From positions 1 to 7,031 of the forward strand of contig JBOGFC010000206.1 of assembly GCA_050742155.1 (NCBI GenBank): a DNA stretch of 7,031 bases. Direction: 5' to 3'. The position numbers and the translations under genes were made by a program. Shown one piece after another: positions 1 to 4,953 of this stretch; position 1 is the stretch's first letter, and each line of letters opens with the position of its first letter. Origin of the DNA: JBOGFC01 sp050742155. GTDB taxonomy: Bacteria > Actinomycetota > Acidimicrobiia > Spongiisociales > JALYHC01. The notes under the pieces are model-generated. The model saw only the letters and a program-made list of their open reading frames with translations. It ran no database searches and was not told the origin of the DNA.

Positions 1-704
1 TGGACGCACAGATCGACCGCCCCTTCCCGCGCCTCGGGGGGCAGGTAGCGGGGGACCAGCCCGGCCACCCCCCGCTCCCAGCTCTTCCCGCCGTCGTCGG
101 TGAGCCACACCCCGGCCGCCGAGATCCCCACCGCCAGCCGGGACGGGTCTCCCGGCCAGAGGGCGATCGAGTGGAGACAGAGACCTCCGGCCCCCGGCTG
201 CCAGGCCGGGCGGGAGGGATGGTCCCAAAGTCCCCGGTTCAGTTCCCAGCTCCGGCCTCCGTCCCCGCTGCGGAAGAGGGCGGCGGGGGCCACTCCCGCC
301 CATATCACCCCGTCCTCGATGCCCGGCTGGATGACCCAGATGCGCGACACGGCCGCTTCCGCCTCCGTCGGAAAGGCGGGGCCCTCCGCCTCCTCCCAGT
401 CCCCGAGGGGATCCTTGGCGAGGTAGAGGTGGGGGCCGTACTGCCCGTAGGTGACGGCAGCCAGATAGCTTCCGGTGCGGTGGTCGTGGATGGCGAACTC
501 GACCGTGCTCCCGGGAAAGGCACGTCCCGCCACGCCCATCCGCCCGCCCCGGGGTCCCCGCAGTATCACCAGCCCCTTGTGAGTCCCCACCAAGAGCTCG
601 ACCTGGTCCGCCCCGCCCGAGATGGCCGGGAGGACGTAGAGCTCGTCGTCGGGGTCGAGCGGGTCTTCCGCCTTCACCCGTTCCCCGTTGCGGAACACGC
701 TCAC
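1..704 (-). CDS. MoaD C-terminal half fused to BNR/Asp-box sialidase-like protein (partial)
   Basis: Open frame read leftward from a GTG at 704 (234 codons) and leaving the window. Residues 1-31 are the second half of a MoaD/ThiS ubiquitin fold: VSVFRNGE, then DDELYVLPAISGG with the family's terminal Gly-Gly (codons at 612-617). Without a stop it continues as a beta-propeller domain from about residue 35 (VELLVGTHKG). That domain carries two Asp boxes (S/T-x-D-x-G-x-x-W): SGDGGRSW at residues 146-153 and TDDGGKSW at 202-209. This is typical of actinobacterial 'exo-alpha-sialidase' or WD40/YVTN/BNR-like proteins. Asp boxes mark the fold, not a catalytic sialidase, so the substrate is unknown. 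The GTG at 704 may not be the native start, because the MoaD N-terminus lies in another frame just upstream; the two overlap as GTGA. A TTG at 591-593 or GTG at 588-590 could start the propeller alone. The C-terminal part is missing. Confidence 0.8.
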   Translation of the reverse strand, partial: MSVFRNGERVKAEDPLDPDDELYVLPAISGGADQVELLVGTHKGLVILRGPRGGRMGVAGRAFPGSTVEFAIHDHRTGSYLAAVTYGQYGPHLYLAKDPLGDWEEAEGPAFPTEAEAAVSRIWVIQPGIEDGVIWAGVAPAALFRSGDGGRSWELNRGLWDHPSRPAWQPGAGGLCLHSIALWPGDPSRLAVGISAAGVWLTDDGGKSWERGVAGLVPRYLPPEAREGAVDLCV

Positions 705-880
705 GTGGGGGCGGAGGAGCCTTGCTCGTCGAGGACCCAGCCGGCCAGCCGCGGGTGGCGGCCTTCCAGGCGCCGCAGGGCTTCCAGCACGGTGGCCGCC
801 TCGACGTCGGCCCCCTCGGGTGCGTCGGCCAGCTCGCGCAGGCTGCGGGGGAGTTTGACGAACGCCAGGGACCACCTCAC
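701..880 (-). pseudogene. MoaD/ThiS-like protein, N-terminal part, frameshifted
   Basis: From a GTG at 878-880 this frame reads MRWSLAFVKLPRSLRELAD, then VEAATVLEALRRLEGRHPRLAGWVLDEQG, the usual first half of a MoaD/ThiS sulfur-carrier fold (V-x-LP, LRELA, tV-x-eaL-x-xL-x-x-x-HP-x-L). It meets a TGA at 701-703 after SSAPT, only 59 residues in. The missing half (HVSVFRNGE to SGG) continues in the neighbouring minus-strand frame. Restoring one base, for instance in the run of five G at 707-711, gives a normal MoaD of 90 residues ending in Gly-Gly. MoaD proteins carry sulfur as a C-terminal thiocarboxylate for molybdopterin or related cofactor synthesis. Either the gene is broken, the base is a sequence or assembly error, or the GTGA overlap re-initiates translation. 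No strong Shine-Dalgarno sequence precedes the GTG; the start is chosen because the fold begins there. Confidence 0.7.
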
Positions 881-897
881 TCGGGTAAGGCGAGTGC

Positions 898-903
898 AGA
901 CTA
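898..903 (-). promoter_or_regulatory. Putative -10 box for the MoaD-BNR gene
   Basis: On the minus strand the sequence reads TAGTCT, fitting the actinobacterial TANNNT -10 pattern, 17 bases before the GTG at 880. A transcript starting about seven bases downstream would have a very short leader. No good -35 hexamer is visible. The box is the mirror image of TAGTCT at 956-961. Confidence 0.35.
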
Positions 904-955
904 ACCGCCTCGACCCGCCACCGACGGCGTGCGCCGCAGGCGGCCTACGAGGCTC

Positions 956-961
956 TAGTCT
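956..961 (+). promoter_or_regulatory. Putative -10 box giving a leaderless NicO transcript
   Basis: TAGTCT (TANNNT) ends six bases before the A of the ATG at 968. This is the spacing at which transcription starts on the start codon itself. It agrees with the lack of a Shine-Dalgarno sequence near that ATG; the closest GAGG, at 949-952, is 15 bases away. The -35 region shows no consensus. Confidence 0.45.
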
Positions 962-967
962 CCCCAT

Positions 968-1849
968 ATGACCGAGTCCGGGTTGACCGTCGGGCTACTG
1001 ACCGTCGCCTTCGCCTTCGGGTTGCGCCATGGCATCGACTGGGACCACATCGCCGCCATCACCGACATCACCGCCTCCCAGGCAACCCCGCGCCGCGGGG
1101 CGGTCTTCGCCACTCTCTACGCCCTGGGGCACGCGGCGGTGGTGCTGGTCTTGGGGGTGGTGGCCATCCTGCTGGGCGAGCGCCTGCCTCCCTCTGTGGA
1201 CCGCCTGATGGGCCGGGTGGTGGGGGTGACCCTGGTGCTGCTGGGTGTGTACGTCCTCTACGCGCTGGTCAGATACCGGCAGGACTTCCGCATGCGGAGC
1301 CGGTGGATGCTGGTTCTGGAGGCGGTCCGCCGGGCGGGGGTGTGGCTGGCGGGACGACTCCGGCGCGGGGACGACGTGGAGCACGAGCACGAGCACCTGG
1401 CGGGGGACGAGGCGTTTGCCCACCACGACGACCACTACGAGGATCACACCAGCGCGCGGCGCGGGCACGCGCTGGCGGCCCCCACCCACCGGCACCGGCA
1501 CCGACATCGCCCGGCCGACCCGTTCGTCAACTATGGGCCGCTCTCCTCGCTGGCGGTGGGGGCGCTGCACGGGATCGGCGCCGAAACCCCGACCCAGGTG
1601 CTGATCTTCCTGACGGCCGCCGGAGCCGGGGGGGTGGCCGGGGTGGCCGTTCTGGTGGCCTTCCTGCTCGGCCTGCTGGCCTCCAACTCTCTCATCACAT
1701 TGGGGTCGGCCTCGGGGTTCCTGGCCGCCGGCGGCCGGTTCCCCGTGTACGCCGGGCTGAGCCTGGTGACCGGGGTGGTGAGCCTGGTGGTGGGGACGCT
1801 CTTCGTGCTGGGCAAGGAGGCTTTCCTCCCGGCCGTGTTGGGCGGCTAA
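968..1849 (+). CDS. NicO/NiCoT-family nickel or cobalt transporter
   Basis: A 293-residue multi-pass membrane protein that imports Ni2+ or Co2+. The signature HX4DH is in the first membrane segment (RHGIDWDHI, residues 20-28: H21, D26, H27). This motif is the metal-selectivity element of the NiCoT family. A second conserved His lies in LGHAAVV (H55), and a third motif is ALHGIGAETPTQ (199-210). Between them a cytoplasmic-type hydrophilic loop, about residues 138-182, is extremely His-rich (EHEHEH, HHDDHYEDH, HRHRHRH) and probably buffers or senses metal. The C-terminal third is hydrophobic, with several more membrane segments. The length fits the family. Ni versus Co cannot be decided from the motif; the cobalamin riboswitch 1.7 kb downstream favours cobalt weakly. 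The FMN reductase starts six bases after the stop, so the two are probably cotranscribed. Confidence 0.9.
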   Translation: MTESGLTVGLLTVAFAFGLRHGIDWDHIAAITDITASQATPRRGAVFATLYALGHAAVVLVLGVVAILLGERLPPSVDRLMGRVVGVTLVLLGVYVLYALVRYRQDFRMRSRWMLVLEAVRRAGVWLAGRLRRGDDVEHEHEHLAGDEAFAHHDDHYEDHTSARRGHALAAPTHRHRHRHRPADPFVNYGPLSSLAVGALHGIGAETPTQVLIFLTAAGAGGVAGVAVLVAFLLGLLASNSLITLGSASGFLAAGGRFPVYAGLSLVTGVVSLVVGTLFVLGKEAFLPAVLGG

Positions 1850-1855
1850 CAGTTC

Positions 1856-2425
1856 ATGGAGCAGAGTCGCCCGCTGCGCATCCCGATCATCCTGGGGACC
1901 ACCCGGCAGGGCAGGATGAGCCGACACGTGGCTCGCCTGATGGCCGCCGAGCTGTCGAGACGGGATGGAGTGGAGAGCGAGCTGATCGACATCGCCCGCC
2001 TCGACCTGCCCATCGACGACGCCGGCGAGGCCATCAAGCAGCCGGAATTCTCGGCCTCCATGAGCGCCGCCGACGCCCTGGTGCTGGTGGCGCCGGAGTA
2101 CAACCACGGGTACCCCGGGCTGCTCAAGCACGTCCTCGACACCAACCTCAAGGAGTACGTCCACAAGGCGGTGGGGATCGTGGGCGTCTCAACCGGCGGC
2201 TTTGGGGGAGCGCGGGTCATCCAGAACCTGCTCCCGGTGATGCGGGAGCTCGGCCTGGTGACAATTTTTTGGGACGTGAACTTCGCCACAGTGCACACCG
2301 TCTTCGACGGAGACGGGCGGCTCCTCGACTCCTCTTACCTGGCCCGCATCGACAAGTTCCTGGGGGAGCTGATCTGGATGGCCCGCACCCTCCGCCATGG
2401 ACGCCAGCAGGTGGCGATCGGGTAG
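1856..2425 (+). CDS. NADPH-dependent FMN reductase family protein
   Basis: A 189-residue flavodoxin-like protein (FMN_red family). It uses NAD(P)H to reduce FMN or another acceptor such as quinone, chromate or azo compounds; the physiological substrate is not evident. The N-terminal strand and phosphate-binding loop is IILGTTRQGRMS (residues 11-22). The flavin-contacting loop is APEYNHGYPG (79-88), followed by the helix LLKHVLD. GVSTGGFGGARV (110-121) is the second conserved loop. The protein is soluble with no signal peptide. The start is the ATG six bases after the transporter stop; there is no clear Shine-Dalgarno sequence, so translational coupling to the upstream gene is likely. Its place behind a metal transporter suggests a role in metal or corrinoid reduction or oxidative defence, which is inference. 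Confidence 0.9.
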   Translation: MEQSRPLRIPIILGTTRQGRMSRHVARLMAAELSRRDGVESELIDIARLDLPIDDAGEAIKQPEFSASMSAADALVLVAPEYNHGYPGLLKHVLDTNLKEYVHKAVGIVGVSTGGFGGARVIQNLLPVMRELGLVTIFWDVNFATVHTVFDGDGRLLDSSYLARIDKFLGELIWMARTLRHGRQQVAIG

Positions 2426-2433
2426 GGGGAAGG

Positions 2434-2619
2434 GTGGAGAAGGCCGAGCACGGAATGCGCTGCCCCGCCGGGTGCGGGCAGATGAACCACCACGCCGACA
2501 AGTTGTTGGAGCCGCTCGGCGTTGAGGAGGAGGCGGTCGACCCGACCTTCGGAGGCCACGTCGAGCAGGTGTTCGCCTGCCCCCGCTGCGGCCGGGTGGA
2601 GTCGCGCCGTCTGGCCTGA
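2434..2619 (+). CDS. Small zinc-ribbon-like protein
   Basis: A 61-residue protein with two cysteine pairs: C10-x3-C14 (CPAGC) and C49-x2-C52 (CPRC). The spacing of about 35 residues between pairs is typical of a zinc ribbon. Between them are an acidic stretch and NHHADKL, which adds two histidines. The start taken is GTG 2434, eight bases after the FMN reductase stop, with the purine-rich AGGGGGAAG just before it. The in-frame ATG at 2455 would also keep all four cysteines. It is likely the third gene of the NicO operon. I recognise the general type (short 'CP-x-C ... CP-x-C' actinobacterial hypotheticals) but no known function. Metal binding (Zn or Fe) is inferred from the cysteines. Confidence 0.75.
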   Translation: MEKAEHGMRCPAGCGQMNHHADKLLEPLGVEEEAVDPTFGGHVEQVFACPRCGRVESRRLA

Positions 2620-2638
2620 CTCCCCGGCGAGGCTCGTT

Positions 2639-3559
2639 TCAGCCGGAGCCCACCTCCTTGGCCACCGTGCGGAGCAGATCCACCACCCGCGGCCCCCACC
2701 GGGAGGCCACGTCGTCGTCGAGCTCCACGACTCGGTCCTCCTGGACTGCGGTCAAGGTGTCCCAGCCGGGACGCTCGGCCAGCGAGGCGGCCGTCTCGCC
2801 ACAGCACTTGGTATCGGCCAGGAAGATGAAGTCCGGGTCGGCGTCGATGATGAACTCGGCGGACAGCTGAGGGTACGAACCGGCCTCGGCGGCCTGGTCG
2901 GCGATGCTCTCCAGGCGGAGCAGGCCGTAGATCTGGCCCACGAAGGTCTCGGAGGTCACCGAGAAGAAGCTGGGGTCCAGCTCGTGGTAGTAGGTCAGCC
3001 GTTCGTCGGGTGGCGGGGCGGCGGAGGCGATCTCCTCGATCTCCCGCTCCATGCCGGCCACCAGCTCGGCGGCCTCCTCCACATGGCCGGTGGCAGCTCC
3101 CAGTTGTTCGATCTGGGCGAAGCTCTCCTCCAGGCCGGGCGGGGCGGAGTGCAGGATCACCGGAATCTCCAGGGCCTGGAGCGACTCGACGGCCTCTCCC
3201 GGGTCAAAGGCCAGCACGACCAGGTCCGGTTCCAGGTCGGCCACCGCCTCCACGTTGAGCTGAAAGGCATCGACCTTCTCGGTCTCCTCGGCTGCCGCCG
3301 GGTAGTTGGAGAAATCGTCCGTGGCGGCCACCTGGCCCCCCGCCCCGATGGCGAACAGGATCTCGGTGGCGGTGGCCGAGAGCGAGGCGATCCGTTCAGG
3401 CCGCCGCTCGATGGTGGCCCGGCCGGCCTCCGACTCGATGGTGATGGGGAACAGGGCCGTTCCGGTGGTGGGCGGAACGGTACTCGGTATGGATGACCCC
3501 GTCGCACAGGCCACGGTGAGCGCCATCAGCAGAACGAGGAGCGGGGACTTGGGAGACAT
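2639..3559 (-). CDS. ABC transporter substrate-binding lipoprotein, BtuF/FhuD type (cobalamin or related)
   Basis: A 306-residue binding protein of the helical-backbone class III (periplasmic_binding_2: vitamin B12, siderophores, haem). A hydrophobic signal (residues 6-17) is followed by the lipobox-like LTVAC with C18, so it is probably a membrane-anchored lipoprotein; T at -3 is less common than L. RPERIASLSATATEILFAIG (53-72) is the classic first-lobe motif, and LEPDLVV (109-115) is the conserved lobe-1 loop. The second lobe holds a Cys-Cys pair (DTKCCGE, C252-C253) and SRWGPRVVDLL near the C-terminus, typical of an actinobacterial subgroup. ATG 3559 has a strong purine-rich Shine-Dalgarno (GGAAGGGTGGAG, 3563-3574). 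A cobalamin riboswitch upstream makes corrinoid the best guess for ligand. No permease or ATPase gene lies in the window. Downstream is the convergent zinc-ribbon gene, 19 bases away. Confidence 0.88.
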   Translation of the reverse strand: MSPKSPLLVLLMALTVACATGSSIPSTVPPTTGTALFPITIESEAGRATIERRPERIASLSATATEILFAIGAGGQVAATDDFSNYPAAAEETEKVDAFQLNVEAVADLEPDLVVLAFDPGEAVESLQALEIPVILHSAPPGLEESFAQIEQLGAATGHVEEAAELVAGMEREIEEIASAAPPPDERLTYYHELDPSFFSVTSETFVGQIYGLLRLESIADQAAEAGSYPQLSAEFIIDADPDFIFLADTKCCGETAASLAERPGWDTLTAVQEDRVVELDDDVASRWGPRVVDLLRTVAKEVGSG

Positions 3560-3597
3560 GGACTCCACCCTTCCTTCGAGAGCTGGCCACTGGCCAC

Positions 3598-3708
3598 AGG
3601 GGCAGGCGACCCGGCTCGTCCCTCGGCAGAGGGCATCACGGTTGCGGGACAGCGCGGGGATCACACCCGACTTCGCTCTTGCGCCCCGGTGCCGCTCCTC
3701 TTTTGCCC
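3598..3708 (-). promoter_or_regulatory. Cobalamin (B12) riboswitch
   Basis: Read on the minus strand, the leader of the binding-protein gene carries the conserved core of the cobalamin riboswitch in the right order. CAAGAGCGAAG (3681-3671) is followed by the GGTGTGATCCC element, then CGCTGTCCCGCAACCGTGA (3654-3636), which is the B12-box region. After a short variable hairpin (CCCTCTGCCGAGGG) comes the closing GAGCCGGGTCGCCTGCC (3617-3601). TGCCC at the 3' end (3604-3600) can pair with GGGCA at 3708-3704 to close P1. The aptamer ends about 40 bases before the ATG. A 5-bp hairpin (TGGCC-AGT-GGCCA, 3596-3584) and the Shine-Dalgarno lie between, and there is no U-tract. Control is therefore probably at translation initiation. 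Corrinoid would repress the gene. The exact 5' limit is uncertain. Confidence 0.88.
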
Positions 3709-3735
3709 TCCCCTGCGGGGAAGGGTTAGGGAGGG
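3706..3735. repeat. REP-like intergenic palindrome
   Basis: CCCTCCCC-TGC-GGGGAAGGG followed by TTAGGGAGGG resembles the 'CCCTCTCCCC...GGGGAGAGGGTTAGGGTGAGGG' palindromes scattered between genes in many bacteria. On the minus strand it folds as CCUUCCCC-GCA-GGGGAGG with one U-G pair. Only one copy is in the window, so repeat status rests on resemblance. It abuts the 5' end of the riboswitch and shares its GGGCA side. Confidence 0.45.
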
Positions 3736-3760
3736 GGCCGGCGGTGGGGACCCCTATGGC

Positions 3761-3776
3761 GCCCGATCGCTCGGGC
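3761..3776 (-). other. Short hairpin with GNRA-type loop in the riboswitch leader
   Basis: A perfect 6-bp inverted repeat (GCCCGA / TCGGGC) with a 4-base loop. On the minus strand the loop reads GCGA, a GNRA tetraloop. About eight bases upstream (3785-3790) the minus strand reads TATGCT, a possible -10 box, which would place this hairpin at the very 5' end of the riboswitch transcript. The promoter assignment is weak because no -35 is visible. Confidence 0.3.
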
Positions 3777-3852
3777 CAGTCTGCAGCATAGCGCTCGGCC
3801 GCCGGCGACTTCCCATGCCCGTAGGTTCCTCTGGCAGGCGCCCCAACGACGG

Positions 3853-3858
3853 TAGGGT
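3853..3858 (+). promoter_or_regulatory. Putative -10 box for the AI-2E family gene
   Basis: TAGGGT fits the actinobacterial TANNNT -10 box. It lies seven bases before an ATG at 3866 and 23 bases before the transporter ATG at 3882. A convincing -35 hexamer is not seen at 17-18 bases upstream. Confidence 0.4.
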
Positions 3859-3865
3859 GACGGAT

Positions 3866-3889
3866 ATGAAGCCGGCGCTCCATGACTGA
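3866..3889 (+). CDS. Possible 7-residue leader peptide (MKPALHD)
   Basis: Seven sense codons from ATG 3866, ending in a TGA at 3887-3889, eight bases inside the transporter gene in another frame. The start sits where a leaderless transcript from the TAGGGT box would begin, while the transporter ATG has no Shine-Dalgarno. Ribosomes finishing the peptide could therefore re-initiate at 3882. There is no direct evidence of translation, and so short a frame can arise by chance. Confidence 0.25.
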   Translation: MKPALHD

Positions 3890-4931
3890 TCGGCGGGTGC
3901 CGGCCGCTCTGGACCGCGCGGCGGCCCTGGGCTGGCGGTTCCTGGTGGTGATCGCCGCCCTGGCGGTGCTCGGCTACCTCCTGGTCAGGCTGCGGCTGGT
4001 GGTGATCCCGATGATTCTGGCGCTCTTCCTCACCGCCCTGCTGGTCCCGCCCGAACGATGGCTGGAGCGCCGGGGATGGCCTCCGGCGGCCGCCACGCTG
4101 GCAGTCCTGACGGCGGCCGTCCTTCTGCTGGTGGGGGTGGGGTCCGTGGTGGTCCCCCAGTTCGTGGGCGGGCTCGGGCCGCTCGGGGAATCGGTGCTGG
4201 ACGCCATCCGCAGGCTCGAGAGCTGGCTGGCGGAGGGCCCCTTGGGGTTCTCTCGAGCGGACGTCGAGGGCTTTGTCGACCAGGCGATCGAGCAGGCGAG
4301 AACCAACGCCTCGGGGATCGCCTCCGGCGTGCTGGGCGGCGCCGTGCTGGCGATCGAGGTGCTGGCCGGGCTGGTGCTGATGGTGGTGGTCACCTTCTTC
4401 TTCGTCAAGGACGGGGAGCGGATCATGGAGTGGTTCTACGGGCTCTTCCCCGAGCCCCGCCGGCCTCAGGTGAGGGGCCTGGCGGAGAGGACCTGGCGGA
4501 CGATCGGCGCCTACATCCGGGGCGTGGCGGTGATCGCGGTGGTGGATGCGGTGCTCATCGCAGCCGGCCTCCTCATCCTCCGGGTGCCACTCGTCCTACC
4601 GCTGGCGGTGCTGGTGTTCTTCGGCGCCTTCTTGCCGTTGGTGGGCGCCTTCCTGTCGGGCCTGCTGGCCGTGCTGGTCGCCCTGGTCACCGGCGGCTTG
4701 GTGCAGGCGCTGCTGGTCGTGGCGCTCATCGTGGGGGTTCAACAGGTGGAGGGGCACGTCCTGGCGCCGATCGTGCTGGGCCGGGCGGTGCAGTTGCATC
4801 CCCTGGTGATCATCCTGGCGTTGACGGCCGGGGCGGTGCTGGGTGGGGTGATCGGGGCCTTCCTGGCAGTGCCGATCGCGGGGGTGCTGGTGGCGGTGGG
4901 GACCGAGCTCCGCAAGCAGGCCCCCGCGTAG
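3882..4931 (+). CDS. AI-2E family transporter (PerM/UPF0118-like membrane protein)
   Basis: A 349-residue integral membrane protein. Hydrophobic segments fall at about residues 18-36, 38-56 and 69-92. A hydrophilic stretch follows (about 100-150, predicted helical), then segments at about 153-175, 212-233, 236-256, 257-283 and a long C-terminal hydrophobic region (305-340). Family motifs are FFFVKDGER (172-180), GAFLPLVGAFLSG (248-260) and QQVEGHVLAPIVLGRAVQLHP (287-307). Members are variously implicated in AI-2 export or Na+/H+ antiport; the substrate here cannot be told. The ATG at 3882 is preceded by the -10-like box and a possible leader peptide but no Shine-Dalgarno sequence; GTG at 3897 is an alternative. 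A perfect inverted repeat begins 22 bases after the stop. Confidence 0.9.
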   Translation: MTDRRVPAALDRAAALGWRFLVVIAALAVLGYLLVRLRLVVIPMILALFLTALLVPPERWLERRGWPPAAATLAVLTAAVLLLVGVGSVVVPQFVGGLGPLGESVLDAIRRLESWLAEGPLGFSRADVEGFVDQAIEQARTNASGIASGVLGGAVLAIEVLAGLVLMVVVTFFFVKDGERIMEWFYGLFPEPRRPQVRGLAERTWRTIGAYIRGVAVIAVVDAVLIAAGLLILRVPLVLPLAVLVFFGAFLPLVGAFLSGLLAVLVALVTGGLVQALLVVALIVGVQQVEGHVLAPIVLGRAVQLHPLVIILALTAGAVLGGVIGAFLAVPIAGVLVAVGTELRKQAPA

Positions 4932-4953
4932 GGGTGGCCGGCCGCCCATCCGA

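Noticed and set aside
881..967. A cobalamin or Ni/Co riboswitch before the NicO gene
   Set aside because: Only 87 bases are available and no B12-box or NiCo core sequence is present.
171..971. Plus-strand open frame opposite the MoaD-BNR gene
   Set aside because: No recognisable domain, while the minus strand shows Asp boxes and MoaD motifs.
995..2164. Long open frame on the minus strand opposite the transporter and reductase genes
   Set aside because: Its product is low-complexity (Gln-, His-, Pro- and Gly-rich) with no domain, as expected opposite GC-rich coding sequence; the plus-strand genes have clear family motifs.
1303..2433. Long plus-strand open frame leading into the zinc-ribbon gene
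   Set aside because: Only its last 61 codons look like a protein; the earlier part is Gly/Arg/Pro-rich and overlaps two confident genes in another frame.
2429..2440. GGAAGGGTGGAG occurs here and again (minus strand) at 3563-3574
   Set aside because: Both are purine-rich ribosome-binding regions, so the shared 12-mer is most simply chance plus shared function.
2620..2651. Bidirectional terminator between the convergent genes
   Set aside because: GGCTC/GAGCC arms (2631-2635, 2647-2651) exist, but the spacer is 11 bases, no T-run follows and most of the structure lies inside the binding-protein gene.
2522..3496. Long plus-strand open frame opposite the substrate-binding protein
   Set aside because: A shadow of the minus-strand gene, whose signal peptide, motifs, Shine-Dalgarno and riboswitch decide the strand.
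3560..3883. N-terminal extension of the substrate-binding protein up to 3883
   Set aside because: The open frame continues upstream only because stops are rare in GC-rich DNA; it would translate the riboswitch, and the signal peptide starts at the ATG at 3559.
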